A stretch of 64,000 bases of DNA from Clostridia bacterium (GCA_022799315.1 JAAWOE010000002.1:1-64000); one strand, 5' to 3'. Counted from the stretch's first letter, positions 44,076 through 53,644 are shown. Program-made: numbers and translations. The notes: generated by a model from the letters alone, not told the origin.

Positions 44076-46802
44076 TTACTCATCTTTTGCTGTATTAATT
44101 TTAAATAGTTTAAATATTTCAACAATAGCAAGTGGTGCAAATACTAAGCATACTACTTCTACTATATTTTCTACAGGTAGCGCCCAAATACTAAATATCG
44201 TTCTTAAGGCTGGCACTAATAATATTGTAAGCATTAGTGCTGCAGATATTGCAATTGCTCCTAATAAAGTTTTATTATTAAATGGTTTTGTTCTAAAAAT
44301 TGAGTTTTTGTTATCTCTTACATTAAATACGTGTACTAATTGAGATAATGCTAAAACTGAAAATGCCATTGTTTGACCAATTTCAATTTTTACATGTTCT
44401 ACATATTCTGGTGTTCCTTCTATATTTGGTGTTGCAAGACCTATACAAAATGCTACAAGTGTTAATACACCTATCATAATTCCTTGGTATATTACTCTCC
44501 ATATCATACCTTTTGTAAATATTCCTTTTTTAGAATCTATTGGTTTTCTATTCATAACATCTTTATTTGCAGGGTCAAATGCTACTGCAAGTGCAGGTAG
44601 TGCATCTGTTACTAAATTAATCCATAATATGTGTATTGGTAATAATGGTTCTAATGCACTAATATTTGTTATTCCAAACCATTTAGCAAGTAATGGTGTA
44701 ATTAATATTGCAACAAATAATACTATAATTTCTCCAACGTTACTTGATAATAAATATTGTATTGCTTTTAGGATATTATCATAAATACGTCTTCCTTCTT
44801 CAACTGCTGATACTACTGTTGCAAAGTTATCATCTGTTAATATAACATCTGCCGCCTCTTTTGCAACATCTGTTCCGACCATTCCCATAGCACAACCAAT
44901 GTCTGCATTTTTAAGTGCTGGTGCATCATTTACTCCATCGCCTGTCATTGCAACAATTTCTCCTTGTGCTTTCCAAGCTTTTACAATACGTACTTTGTGT
45001 TCTGGTGAGACTCTAGCATATACACTATAACTTCTGATATTTTTTGTTAGTTCTTCATCTGACATTTGTTCTAGTTCTGCACCTGTTAATGCTTCAGATT
45101 CATTTTCTAATATTCCTAATGCTTTTGCAATTGCTATTGCTGTTATTTTATGATCTCCTGTTATCATTACAGTTTTAATTCCCGCTGTTTTACACTTTTC
45201 TACAGCGACACGAGCTTCTTCTCTTGGTGGATCAATCATTCCAACCATACCAACAAAAATTAAATCGCTCTCCATGTTTTCCATTTCTTCTTTTTGTGGC
45301 ATATGGTCTAATTCTTTATACGCAAAGGCTAGTACTCTTAAAGCATTCTTTGCCATTTCTTCATTGTTCATTTGAATTTCTTTTTTGAATACATCTAAAT
45401 CATTTTTTATTTCTCCATTTATATTGTATGAAACAGATCTATTTAATAATTCATCTACTCCACCTTTTGTATATACTATATATTTATCTCCTATTTTATG
45501 CACTGTTGTCATTAATTTTCTATCTGAATCAAATGGAATTTCTTCTACTCTTGGCATTTGTTCATATAATGCTGGGTTAAAGTCTAAATCAAATCCCATA
45601 TCTATTAAAGCAGTTTCTGTTGGGTCTCCTGTTAGTTCATTATTTGGTCCTATTTTTGTATCATTACATAGCATACTTGCATATATTAAGTGCTTTAATA
45701 CTTCATTTTTTGAATATACAAAATCCACTCCAAAATCTACTAATTTGTTGTTAAAATATAATTTTTTAACTGTCATTTTATTTTGTGTTAATGTTCCTGT
45801 TTTATCTGAACAAATTACTGTTGCACTTCCTAAAGTTTCTACTGCTGGTAGTTTTTTTACAATTGCATTTTTCTTTACCATTCTTTGTACACCTATTGCA
45901 AGAACGATTGTAGATACTGCAACTAATCCTTCTGGAATTGCAGCAACTGCTAAGCTAACTGCTGTCATAAACATATGGATTGGTTCTTTTCCATATAGTA
46001 ACCCAATTACAAATATTACTACACAAATTGCAAGCGCTGCTATTCCTAATGTTTTTCCTAATTTGTTTAATTTTTCTTGTAGTGGTGTTGTTGTTTCTTC
46101 TGTAGAATCTAACATAGTTGCAATTTTTCCAACTTCTGTGTTCATTCCAGTACTAACAACTATACCTTTTCCTCTACCATATGTGATTAAGCTAGATGAA
46201 AATAGCATATTAGTTCTATCTCCAATTCCAACTTTTTCATCTGTTATTTTTTCTACTTGCTTTTCTACTGGAACTGATTCCCCAGTTAGTGCTGATTCTT
46301 GTGATTTTAGGTTTACTGCTTCGATTATTCTTAAATCTGCTGGTATATAGTCTCCTGTTTCTAGTACCACAATGTCTCCTGGTACTAATTGTTTTGATGG
46401 AATAACTTCTAATTTGCCATTTCTAATTACTTTTGATGCATGGTCACTTAGTTTTTGCAAAGCCTCTAATGATTTTTCTGCTTTACTTTCTTGAGCTACA
46501 CCAATGACTGCATTTAATATAACTACTATTAATATAATAATTGTATCTGTAATTCCTTCTCCTTCAGATATTCCTACAATTCCTGATACAATTGCTGCTA
46601 CAATTAATACAATAATTGTAAAGTCTTTAAATTGCTCTAAAAATTTTTGAAATAATGTTTTTTTCTTTTTTGCTTTTAATTCATTTAGTCCATACTCTTT
46701 TTGTTTACTTTCTACTTGCTCGCTTGTTAGTCCATTTTCTAAATCTGTTTGCAACTCTTTTTTAGTTTCTTCAACCTCTTTTGAAAACCATTCTTTTTCC
46801 AA
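44076..46802 (-). CDS. P2-type cation ATPase (Ca2+/Mn2+ exporter type)
   Basis: 908 residues, ten membrane segments. TGES (actuator), IPEGLVAV in M4, CSDKTGTLTQNKMTV with the phosphorylated Asp, MTGDGVNDAPALKNADIG hinge, and NLVTDALPALAVAFDP in M6 are all present, the layout of SERCA-like and YoaB-like pumps. The upstream manganese riboswitch makes Mn2+ efflux (with or without Ca2+) the best reading. Start is TTG at 46802, nine bases after GAGGAG; an ATG at 46808 is out of frame. Its transcript ends at the 44.0 kb hairpin. Confidence 0.93.
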   Translation of the reverse strand: MEKEWFSKEVEETKKELQTDLENGLTSEQVESKQKEYGLNELKAKKKKTLFQKFLEQFKDFTIIVLIVAAIVSGIVGISEGEGITDTIIILIVVILNAVIGVAQESKAEKSLEALQKLSDHASKVIRNGKLEVIPSKQLVPGDIVVLETGDYIPADLRIIEAVNLKSQESALTGESVPVEKQVEKITDEKVGIGDRTNMLFSSSLITYGRGKGIVVSTGMNTEVGKIATMLDSTEETTTPLQEKLNKLGKTLGIAALAICVVIFVIGLLYGKEPIHMFMTAVSLAVAAIPEGLVAVSTIVLAIGVQRMVKKNAIVKKLPAVETLGSATVICSDKTGTLTQNKMTVKKLYFNNKLVDFGVDFVYSKNEVLKHLIYASMLCNDTKIGPNNELTGDPTETALIDMGFDLDFNPALYEQMPRVEEIPFDSDRKLMTTVHKIGDKYIVYTKGGVDELLNRSVSYNINGEIKNDLDVFKKEIQMNNEEMAKNALRVLAFAYKELDHMPQKEEMENMESDLIFVGMVGMIDPPREEARVAVEKCKTAGIKTVMITGDHKITAIAIAKALGILENESEALTGAELEQMSDEELTKNIRSYSVYARVSPEHKVRIVKAWKAQGEIVAMTGDGVNDAPALKNADIGCAMGMVGTDVAKEAADVILTDDNFATVVSAVEEGRRIYDNILKAIQYLLSSNVGEIIVLFVAILITPLLAKWFGITNISALEPLLPIHILWINLVTDALPALAVAFDPANKDVMNRKPIDSKKGIFTKGMIWRVIYQGIMIGVLTLVAFCIGLATPNIEGTPEYVEHVKIEIGQTMAFSVLALSQLVHVFNVRDNKNSIFRTKPFNNKTLLGAIAISAALMLTILLVPALRTIFSIWALPVENIVEVVCLVFAPLAIVEIFKLFKINTAKDE

Positions 46803-46860
46803 TTTTCATCTCTCCTCTTTACTTTTAGTTTTGCTTGCTTCTCCTAAATTATACAAAAAT

Positions 46861-46915
46861 GGCAAGGCTTTTAAATAAATTTTTTATATAAAAAAACTTA
46901 TCTAAAAGTCTTGCC
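46861..46915 (-). terminator. Terminator of the manganese riboswitch expression platform
   Basis: GGCAAGACTTTTAGATAA (46915 down) pairs with TTTATTTAAAAGCCTTGCC (to 46861) and is followed by ATTTTTG. Its 5' strand is the 3' half of the aptamer's P1 stem, so metal binding would prevent this hairpin. Confidence 0.8.
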
Positions 46916-47000
46916 TACTTATATTTTATAAGCTTGTTAACCAGATATTTTCATATCGCGTCTGTTGACTAACAATACTTTGGCTACTCCCTTTTAACTT
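46900..47000 (-). promoter_or_regulatory. yybP-ykoY manganese riboswitch
   Basis: On the minus strand the leader reads AAAAGGGAGTAGCC (about 46998-46983), then a three-way core with CAACAG, GATATGAAAATATC and GTTAACAAGC, and closes with GGCAAGACTTTT. AAAGGGGAGUAGC and GCAAGACCUUU are the conserved P1 strands of the yybP-ykoY class, which senses Mn2+ and typically turns on exporters. Here it precedes a P-type ATPase, a known partner. A TATAAT at 47031-47036 lies upstream. Confidence 0.87.
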
Positions 47001-47072
47001 TACTATTAATTTTATTATTTGCATTTTACCATTATATGAAAAATTTTTCAAGATGTTTCATAAAGATTTTTC

Positions 47073-48485
47073 TTATTGTTCCATTTCTAACTTATACTCA
47101 TCTTTTAGCTCATCTACTATTTTGTCAAATTCCTGTTGTCCTGCTGCTTTTATATATACTGCATCTCCATTTTGTATGTTCTTTTTTAAGTCTTCTATTA
47201 ATAATTCTTTAGTTTTAAATTTTTTTATTCTTTTTTCTTCCATATAGTTTAACGCACCTTTAAATATATGTTTTGTAAATTCTCCATTTAAATATAAATA
47301 GTCATATTCTAAGTTTCCCAATAACTTTCCCAGTTTTTCATGTAAATTTGGTGCTTGTTCTCCTAATGCTGCCATTTTTCCTAGTACAGCTATTTTTCTT
47401 TTACTTTTCATCTTATTGGTTAATTCAAGTCCCAATTTTACAGATTCAAAACTTGAACTATATGAATCATCAATTAAAGTAATTTCTTTTTCTTCATTTT
47501 TCCATAATTGAAATCTTCCCTTTATTGGTTTAAAGTTTTCAATCCCTTTTATTATATTTTCATAACTTATCCCATAAATTTCTGCAATTTTTATAGCCAC
47601 TATTATACTATTAATATAATGTTTTCCATAAAGATTTAAAGAGAACCCTACTTCTTTTCCATAAATATTAATTTTAAAACTTAATTTTCCTTCTTCTTCA
47701 AAAATATCATATGCTTCATCTGTACTATATTTAATAACTTTATAATTCTTAGAATCTTGTATGTCTTTTAAATATTCATCATTCGCATTTACAAATAATA
47801 ATTTTTTATCTTTAATGAAATCTGTAATATGTAGTTTTTCTTCTAGTATTCCCTCTTTTGTTTCAAATTTATTTAGATGTGCTGTTCCTATATTATGAAT
47901 AACAGCAATAGATGGCTCAACTAATTGTGACATTTTCTCCATTCTACCTGGTCTTGCTGTTCCTAATTCAAATACTCCAATTTCATAGTTTTCAAATAGC
48001 ATTAAATCTACAGAGATAAACTCTCTTGTATTATTATTAGCATTCCTAAAATCGTGTAAAACTTTCTTTTCTGTTTCTAATATGCTAGATATTAAGTTAC
48101 AAAGGCTTGTTTTACCTACACTTCCTGTCACTGCAATAATCTCTTTATCAATATTTTGTTTTCTCATTTTTAATCCTAATTTGCAAATAGTTTCGTTAAC
48201 ATTTTCTACTTCTATAATACATATATCAGGATTTATCATTAACGCTTCATTTACAATTTCTTTATATTGATTGGAATTTTTTTCTATAAAAAATCCAGTC
48301 CCACCATTTTTAACAGAATCTATAATACAAATTTCACGGTTTACATTTTTGAAAGTAATTGGTACGTAAAACTCATTTTTTGTATGAGTTTTACTTCCAC
48401 ATCTATATAATGAAATTACAGTATCGAAATTTCCATTTACAATTTTTCCATTAGTTTCTTCTTCTAGTTCTTTTAATGTAAACAT
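47073..48485 (-). CDS. MurF-like Mur ligase
   Basis: 470 residues. The N-terminal substrate domain (FTLKELEEETNGKIVNG) is followed by the ATP site AVTGSVGKTSLCNLISSIL near 118-136. HNIGTAHLNKF near 216-226, KGRFQLW near 323 and LIDDSYSSSFESVKLGLE near 338-355 are Mur ligase motifs, and the order fits UDP-MurNAc-tripeptide:D-Ala-D-Ala ligase (MurF). NNNT in RNANNNTREF replaces the usual NxNN. A second, specialised MurF elsewhere cannot be excluded. ATG at 48485; it is the first gene left of tRNA-Trp. Confidence 0.85.
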   Translation of the reverse strand: MFTLKELEEETNGKIVNGNFDTVISLYRCGSKTHTKNEFYVPITFKNVNREICIIDSVKNGGTGFFIEKNSNQYKEIVNEALMINPDICIIEVENVNETICKLGLKMRKQNIDKEIIAVTGSVGKTSLCNLISSILETEKKVLHDFRNANNNTREFISVDLMLFENYEIGVFELGTARPGRMEKMSQLVEPSIAVIHNIGTAHLNKFETKEGILEEKLHITDFIKDKKLLFVNANDEYLKDIQDSKNYKVIKYSTDEAYDIFEEEGKLSFKINIYGKEVGFSLNLYGKHYINSIIVAIKIAEIYGISYENIIKGIENFKPIKGRFQLWKNEEKEITLIDDSYSSSFESVKLGLELTNKMKSKRKIAVLGKMAALGEQAPNLHEKLGKLLGNLEYDYLYLNGEFTKHIFKGALNYMEEKRIKKFKTKELLIEDLKKNIQNGDAVYIKAAGQQEFDKIVDELKDEYKLEMEQ

Positions 48486-48532
48486 ATAACTCTCCTTTGT
48501 TATATTATATTAGAGTTATTATACAATATAAA

Positions 48533-48561
48533 AAAACAACTAGTCAAATACTAGTTGTTTT
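48533..48561 (-). terminator. Intrinsic terminator of tRNA-Trp
   Basis: AAAACAACTAGT (48533-48544) pairs with ACTAGTTGTTTT (48550-48561), followed on the minus strand by T7. Confidence 0.85.
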
Positions 48562-48636
48562 GGCAGGGGTACTAAGACTCGAACTCAGACTTGTGGTTTT
48601 GGAGACCATCGTGCTAACCATTGACACTATACCCCT
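48561..48636 (-). tRNA. trpT: tRNA-Trp (CCA anticodon)
   Basis: 76 bases including an encoded CCA (48561-48563). Acceptor AGGGGTA/TACCCCT, D arm GTGT..GCAC, anticodon loop CTCCAAA with anticodon CCA, T arm CTGAG-TTCGAGT-CTTAG, discriminator G. The first anticodon-stem pair is mismatched. It reads UGG as tryptophan. It is the only tRNA in the window. Confidence 0.93.
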
Positions 48637-48794
48637 ATGTAATTTGCAAATATTATATTAGCATAAAAAGCATTTTGTTGCAAGTGTTTTTATTAATTTT
48701 AAGTGAAAAGTTAATAGTGAAAAGTACAAACTTGCCTATTACTTTTTATTTTACAAATAGCTTATACTCTTAACTATTCACTCTTCATTTTTAA

Positions 48795-48813
48795 CTCTTG
48801 CCTTAAGGCAAGT
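48795..48813 (-). terminator. Short palindrome after tmRNA
   Basis: CTTGCCTTAAGGCAAG at about 48798-48813 directly follows the tmRNA 3' end on the minus strand. The surrounding 48.66-48.81 kb gap has degenerate GTGAAAAGT/ACTTTTCAC-type repeats and no gene. Confidence 0.6.
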
Positions 48814-48814
48814 T

Positions 48815-49171
48815 TGGTGGAGGTGAGGAGAGTCGAACTCCTGTCCAACAAACCTTCCATATAAACTTCTCCGAGTGCAGTTTATTCTTAAATTTCCTAA
48901 TAAAATAAATGAACAAACAAACTTATTTTATTAGTAGCTTCTATAATACCCACTATTTTTGAAGCAAAAAATAGCTTTGTTTCCTACTATTTTGACACCT
49001 TTTACAAGCCGTAGGCCTCTTGTAAAAGATGTAGCCGCATCTAGGCAGCTAATGCTACTTCGTTATTTCTAGCGTTTATATTTATTTCCCTGTTTTTTTA
49101 AGTGGTTACAAGGAGTTCCACTACTCGCTATTTATACTGCTAATTTGCTGTCGAAAACCAATTACACCCCC
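48815..49171 (-). ncRNA. ssrA: tmRNA (transfer-messenger RNA)
   Basis: 357 bases. The 5' end GGGGGTGTAATTGGTTTTCG and the 3' end GGAGTTCGACTCTCCTCACC plus TCCACCA form the tRNA-Ala-like half, with acceptor GGGGGTG/CACCTCC and encoded CCA. The tag frame ends ARNNEVALAA followed by TAG (minus strand, about 49050), the usual proteolysis tag end of low-GC Gram-positives. With SmpB (40.85 kb) it rescues stalled ribosomes. The resume codon was not fixed with certainty. Confidence 0.95.
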
Positions 49172-49230
49172 ATATAAGGTACATTTTTTATTATACTATA
49201 TTATAGTCATTTCTACAACATATTTTTTAC

Positions 49231-49259
49231 TTGACTTTGCAATTTTATTATTTTATAAT
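49231..49259 (+). promoter_or_regulatory. Promoter of the gtrA-M23 peptidase pair
   Basis: TTGACT (49231-49236), 17 bases, TATAAT (49254-49259), 31 bases before the GtrA start. Confidence 0.75.
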
Positions 49260-49290
49260 ATAACACATAATAAATAAAGGAAGTATTTTT

Positions 49291-49734
49291 ATGGAACAAA
49301 TAAATAATTTAATAAAGAAATTTTGTACAAAGGAAGTAATTTTTTACATCATATTTGGTATTTTAACAACTATTGTAAATATTGCTACTTCGTATGTATT
49401 AAAAGCATTTTTTCATGTAGAAGGAAACATTGCAAGTACTATAGGTATTATTGTTTGTGTATTATTTGCATATTTCACAAACCGTAAATTAGTATTTAAT
49501 TCACAAGCTGTTACTATTAAAGAAAAGTTAACTGAATTTTGGAAGTTTAGTTTAGGTAGAGCTTTTACTATGATAGTAGAAATTATAGGTGTCTTTTTAT
49601 TAAATAATGTTATCCATGCCTTTTACGGAATGTTTAGTGATAATACTGCTTATTTAATTAATAAACTAATAATTTCAGCAATAGTTATTATATTAAATTT
49701 CTTTATTAGTAAATTTTTTGCATTTAAAAAATAA
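49291..49734 (+). CDS. GtrA family membrane protein
   Basis: 147 residues with four membrane helices. EVIFYIIFGILTTIVNIATSY near 14-34, then FAYFTNRKLVFNS near 59-71 and the closing NFFISKFFAFKK are typical of GtrA/DPMS-associated proteins that move or help make undecaprenyl-phosphate-linked sugars. No glycosyltransferase partner lies beside it; next is the M23 peptidase on the same strand. ATG after AAAGGAAGTATTTTT. Confidence 0.9.
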   Translation: MEQINNLIKKFCTKEVIFYIIFGILTTIVNIATSYVLKAFFHVEGNIASTIGIIVCVLFAYFTNRKLVFNSQAVTIKEKLTEFWKFSLGRAFTMIVEIIGVFLLNNVIHAFYGMFSDNTAYLINKLIISAIVIILNFFISKFFAFKK

Positions 49735-49769
49735 TTGTTGGGCTACTATTTAGATTGGAGGTTTTTCTA

Positions 49770-50379
49770 ATGAATAGTAGCTTTTTTCGTTTTTCAAATT
49801 ACAGTTTTATTTCTATTTTAATTACTATTGTATTAGTTTTTTCATTTATAATTCCTATTTTCAATGTGTATCCACAGGCATTTTCAAAGTATTCTGATGT
49901 TTTAATATTAGATGATAATTCAGAATTTGTATGGCCAATTCCTGGTTACGAAAAAATAACTTCGCCCTTTGGTAAAAGGACCTCTCCTACTGCTCGGAGC
50001 ATCAAGTTTCCACAAAGGGATTGATATTGGTGCACCTGAAGGCACCAATTTATATGCTGTTTGTGATGGAATTATAACTTTTGTTGGTTTCTTAGGTGGA
50101 GGTGGTTATACTATAACTCTTTCAAATGACAGCATGAAAATTACATACTGTCATGTTTCTCCTAATTTTATTGTTAGTGTTGGTGATACAGTTGTAAAAG
50201 GCCAACATATAAGCAATGTCGGTCCTAAGAATGTTTATGGAGTTGTTGGAAATACATATAAAGACAAAAATGGTGAGCCTACTAATGGTGCTACTACTGG
50301 TTGCCATTTACATTTAGGTGTCAGGATTAATGATAAGTACACTAATCCTTTGAATTTATTTAATAAAAGCGACGAATGA
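49770..50379 (+). CDS. M23 family peptidoglycan endopeptidase, with a +1 frameshift at CGG
   Basis: As one protein of 202 residues: a signal/anchor helix near 13-36, then VWPIPGYEKITSPFGKRTSP and the LytM/M23 domain. SFHKGIDIGAPEGTNLY holds His and Asp zinc ligands and CHLHLGVRI the H-x-H. At 49995-49997 the zero frame reads GCT CGG AGC and stops nine codons later. Skipping the C gives GGA GCA TCA AGT TTC CAC, joining both halves exactly. This gene is on the plus strand, unlike the other four. ATG at 49770 after GGAGG; the earlier TTG is less likely. Confidence 0.88.
49995..49997 (+). other. CGG codon at a +1 frameshift (M23 peptidase)
   Basis: Zero frame ACT GCT CGG AGC; required ACT GCT, one skipped C, GGA GCA TCA. 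Confidence 0.88.
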
Positions 50380-50385
50380 GTTTTT

Positions 50386-50487
50386 GTAGGGGCGATTTTA
50401 ATCGCCCAATCTTCAATGAAACTGCTTAAATAAATATTTCATATTATACCTTGGAAGCTTTTCGGGCGTTCAAGAACGCCCCTTCAC
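50386..50487. mobile_element. MITE-like paired-palindrome unit, copy 1
   Basis: About 100 bp bounded by GTAGGGGCGATTTTAATCGC on the left and CGTTCAAGAACGCCCCTTCAC on the right. The spacer in reverse complement (GAAAAGCTTCCAAGGTATAA and on to AAGCAGTTTCA) aligns with copy 2 at 58966-59064. No protein is encoded, so it would depend on an enzyme elsewhere. Confidence 0.7.
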
Positions 50488-50541
50488 CTATATATTAAAT
50501 TTTAAAAAATGAAGAATGAGTATTCTCATTCTTCATTTTTA

Positions 50542-51036
50542 TTACATATCATCTTCATTATTTTCTTGTTGTTCTTCTTGGTCATTTTCTGTTTCTTCAT
50601 CATGTCCGCATCCGCCACAACTTCCACAATGTCCCGCGCATTCATGTTCTGCTTCCTCATTCCAGTCTAGTTCTATTGTATTACCGCATTCTGGGCATTT
50701 TACTTCTTTCTTTTTTGAATCGATATCAGATACAAATTCATGGTTACAATATGGACATATGATTTCAAAGTCATAATCATCTTCTACAAATAATTCTTCT
50801 TTCATATTAGACATACTATTTTCCAAAACTTCTAATTTCTTTTCTAATATTTTCTGATTTTCAAAAACTTTATTAACTCTTCTTTCACTAAGATCCATAA
50901 TTTTGTTTAACTCATCAATATATAGCATAGATATTTCTGCTATACGTTCTTTAATAAAATTAAGTTCATCTGCATCTGTAATTCTTTCTTCTATTTTTGC
51001 AATAATTGCATTAAAATTATCTTGTAATTGTGACAC
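50542..51036 (-). CDS. Zinc-ribbon protein with CD1247-type N-terminus
   Basis: 164 residues. A long helical N-terminal half (coiled coil about 1-80, with MLYIDELNKIMDLSERRVNK) precedes a zinc ribbon, CPYCNHEF near 97 and CPECGNTIELDW near 116. A Cys/His-rich end follows (CAGHCGSCGGCGH) and an acidic tail. The N-terminal half is the clostridial 'CD1247 N-terminal domain' type. Role unknown; metal or nucleic-acid contact is plausible. It lies 23 bases after efp in the same direction. Confidence 0.82.
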   Translation of the reverse strand: MSQLQDNFNAIIAKIEERITDADELNFIKERIAEISMLYIDELNKIMDLSERRVNKVFENQKILEKKLEVLENSMSNMKEELFVEDDYDFEIICPYCNHEFVSDIDSKKKEVKCPECGNTIELDWNEEAEHECAGHCGSCGGCGHDEETENDQEEQQENNEDDM

Positions 51037-51059
51037 TTTGTAATTCTTCCTCTCTAATC

Positions 51060-51626
51060 TTAAATTCTTTCCATGTATTCGCCTGTTCTTGTATCTATTT
51101 TAATTACATCTCCTATGTTTATGAATAATGGAACACTGATTTCGTAACCATTTTCTAGTGTTGCTGGTTTTCCAGATGTTGTTGTTGTATTTCCACTAAA
51201 TCCTGGTTCTGTATATGTAACTTCTAATTCAACAAACATTGGTGGTTCTACTGCAAATACATTTCCTTTAAAAGATAGTATTTTAACACTCATATTTTCT
51301 TTAATATATTTTAAGCTATCTCCTAATTGTTCTTTATTTAATGGTATTTGTTCATATGTATCATTATCCATAAAGTAATATAAATCACCATCATTATATA
51401 AATATTGCATATCTCTTTTTTCTATTTCTGCGCCTGGATATTTTTCTGATGGGTTAAATGTTTTTTCTAATACTGACCCACTTATTACATTTTTTAATTT
51501 TGTTCTAACAAACGCTGCTCCTTTTCCTGGTTTAACGTGTTGGAATTCTACTACTTTATATACGTTTCCGTCCATTTCAAATGTTGTTCCATTTCTAAAA
51601 TCTCCTGCCATATATACTTCTGCCAT
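51060..51626 (-). CDS. efp: Elongation factor P
   Basis: 188 residues, three beta-barrel domains. [19 protein letters not shown] at the start, then [19 protein letters not shown] with the modified-lysine position in the PGKG loop, and [17 protein letters not shown] at the end. It eases ribosome stalling at polyproline. AAGGAGGAAATAAAA precedes the ATG. N-terminus is three residues longer than usual. Confidence 0.97.
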   Translation of the reverse strand: MAEVYMAGDFRNGTTFEMDGNVYKVVEFQHVKPGKGAAFVRTKLKNVISGSVLEKTFNPSEKYPGAEIEKRDMQYLYNDGDLYYFMDNDTYEQIPLNKEQLGDSLKYIKENMSVKILSFKGNVFAVEPPMFVELEVTYTEPGFSGNTTTTSGKPATLENGYEISVPLFINIGDVIKIDTRTGEYMERI

Positions 51627-51772
51627 TTTTATTTCCTCCTTAATATTATTTCAATTCTTTTCTATTTTATACTAATTTTATTAGAAAATCAAGGTTTTTA
51701 CATGATTTTCTATGTTTAATAATTACTAAGACCACTCCCGATGGTTTATTAAAAGTTTTGAAACAAAAAAAC

Positions 51773-52843
51773 TTACCCATTTATCACAACATAATCCTTT
51801 GTAGAATTAGTCAATCTCTTTGCACCTTGCTTTGTAATAAGCACTGTATCCTCTATTCTTACGCCAAATTTTCCTGGTATATATATTCCTGGTTCATCAG
51901 TAATTGTCATATTTTCTCTTAATATAAAATCGCCTTTTCTTGAAGATATTACTGGCTCTTCATGAATATCTAATCCTACGCCATGTCCTAATGCATGTAC
52001 TAAATCAAAATTATTTACTTTAAAATCATTTTCTATCATTTTAGAAAGCATTCTAACATTTGCACCATCATAATATTCTTTTAAAGTTAGCTCTTGATTT
52101 TTTAATACTAAATCATAAACTGGTTTTATATAATCTTGTACAAAATCTATAAATATCGTTCTTGTCATATCTGAACAATAACCTTTATATTTACAGCCAA
52201 AATCTATCGTTATAATATCTCCCGAAGCAATTTTTCTGTCTGTTGGAACAGCATGTGGCATAGAAGAATTTGGTCCTGATGCAACAATTGTATCAAATGC
52301 TAGTCCATCCGCACCATTTAATAAAAAATACTTTTCTATCTCCCAAGCTATTTGCTTTTCTGTCATTCCTTTTTTTATAAATGTTTGTAAATAATTGAAA
52401 CACTCATCTGTAATACTACATGCTTTAGTAATGCATTCTATTTCATATTCATCCTTTAGCATTCTTTGTTTTTCAATCATATTTTCAGTTTCTACAAAAT
52501 TATGAATTTTATAGCGTTGCATATAATCTTTGTACTTTGCATATGTTAGGTAGTTTTCTTCAAATCCGACATTCTCACAAAACATAAAGAAATTTTCGTA
52601 ATCCTCCTTAGATACATCCATAATATTTGTTACAATGATTTCATCATCTATTGTAAGTAAACTATTTACTTTTTCTATATATCTTGCATCAGTAATATAT
52701 ATATTTTCTTTTCTAGTTAATAGTAGAACTCCTTCAGCATCAACTCCTATTAAATACTTAATATTTGTAGGATTAGATACAATCATCCCTTGCATGTCCA
52801 TACGTGATATTTTATCTCTTAACCATTTAATTTTAGGATTCAT
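51773..52843 (-). CDS. Xaa-Pro aminopeptidase (M24 family)
   Basis: 356 residues from the ATG at 52843 with GGGGGAGTTGTT before it. A creatinase-like N-domain (NIKYLIGVDAEGVLLLT) leads to the pita-bread fold. Metal ligands: TIDFGCKYKGYCSDMTRT near 217-234, ALGHGVGLDIHEEP near 288-301, ITDEPGIYIP and VRIEDTVLIT. It releases N-terminal residues ahead of proline. It lies upstream of efp in the common Firmicutes order. Confidence 0.93.
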   Translation of the reverse strand: MNPKIKWLRDKISRMDMQGMIVSNPTNIKYLIGVDAEGVLLLTRKENIYITDARYIEKVNSLLTIDDEIIVTNIMDVSKEDYENFFMFCENVGFEENYLTYAKYKDYMQRYKIHNFVETENMIEKQRMLKDEYEIECITKACSITDECFNYLQTFIKKGMTEKQIAWEIEKYFLLNGADGLAFDTIVASGPNSSMPHAVPTDRKIASGDIITIDFGCKYKGYCSDMTRTIFIDFVQDYIKPVYDLVLKNQELTLKEYYDGANVRMLSKMIENDFKVNNFDLVHALGHGVGLDIHEEPVISSRKGDFILRENMTITDEPGIYIPGKFGVRIEDTVLITKQGAKRLTNSTKDYVVING

Positions 52844-52888
52844 AACAACTCCCCCTTTGCCTAACAAAATATGCAGGCTTCTTCATCT

Positions 52889-53638
52889 TTAACCTCTATA
52901 CATTCCTAATGTAAATACTTTTAATAATATACTTACTAAAAATCCAAATGGAACAAAAATAGTAATAATTGCAGCAATTACAATAAATGGTCCAAATGGT
53001 ATATATTCATCAGTTTTCTTTATCTTAGTTGCAAGTAATATAATACTAATAATTGCCCCTAATAAAAAAGCAATTAATGAAATTACAATTATTCCACTAA
53101 GTCCAAAATATAACCCTAATGCTCCCATTAGTTTTACATCTCCAAAACCCATTGCTTCTTTTCCTGCTATAAGTCCTCCAAGTAAAGTTATTACTAAGAA
53201 TATTCCTCCACCTGCAAACATACCAAACAACATATCTTTTGCAATATTAATATTTACTATTCCATATATAAATGTTAATATTAGACCTATTTCAAACATT
53301 GTTAAGTTTAATCTATTTGGTATTATTTGATGCTTATAATCTATTACTAATGCAGATATTAACATTGGTAATAATAGTGCAAATTTAATTAGATTTAAAT
53401 TCGCATAAAAGTCTTTATGGATTCCAAAAAAGTATAAAAGCACTATATATAGCACTGCTATAATTATAGGTAGAATGTAGTTTGCTTTTATTTTTTTAGT
53501 TTTTTGAAATATCTCCTTTGATAATACTTTTATATCTTTTGGCATAGCATAATTACACCAATTTATAAAACTCCCCATAATAATGCCTATAATTCCTGCT
53601 AATACATAGTATAATATATGTACATCATTAATATACAT
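52889..53638 (-). CDS. Prepilin peptidase (A24 family)
   Basis: 249 residues, seven or eight membrane helices. IIMGSFINWCNYAMP at the start matches the family's GSFlN..i.R.P region, though the usual CxxC pair of the methylase domain is absent. ALVIDYKHQIIPNRLNL near 93-109 and GFGDVKLMGALGLYFGL near 165-181 carry the two catalytic aspartates. It should cut type IV pilin-like leaders; candidates are the proteins at 62.3 and 63.7 kb. It starts six bases after the YqeG gene. Confidence 0.9.
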   Translation of the reverse strand: MYINDVHILYYVLAGIIGIIMGSFINWCNYAMPKDIKVLSKEIFQKTKKIKANYILPIIIAVLYIVLLYFFGIHKDFYANLNLIKFALLLPMLISALVIDYKHQIIPNRLNLTMFEIGLILTFIYGIVNINIAKDMLFGMFAGGGIFLVITLLGGLIAGKEAMGFGDVKLMGALGLYFGLSGIIVISLIAFLLGAIISIILLATKIKKTDEYIPFGPFIVIAAIITIFVPFGFLVSILLKVFTLGMYRG

Positions 53639-53644
53639 CCTTTG

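Noticed and set aside
45385..46350. 321-codon plus-strand frame opposite the ATPase gene
   Set aside because: A shadow of the well-conserved P-type ATPase; serine/isoleucine-rich with no start signal. The same reasoning removes other long antisense frames inside polC, fhs, pfkA and fba.
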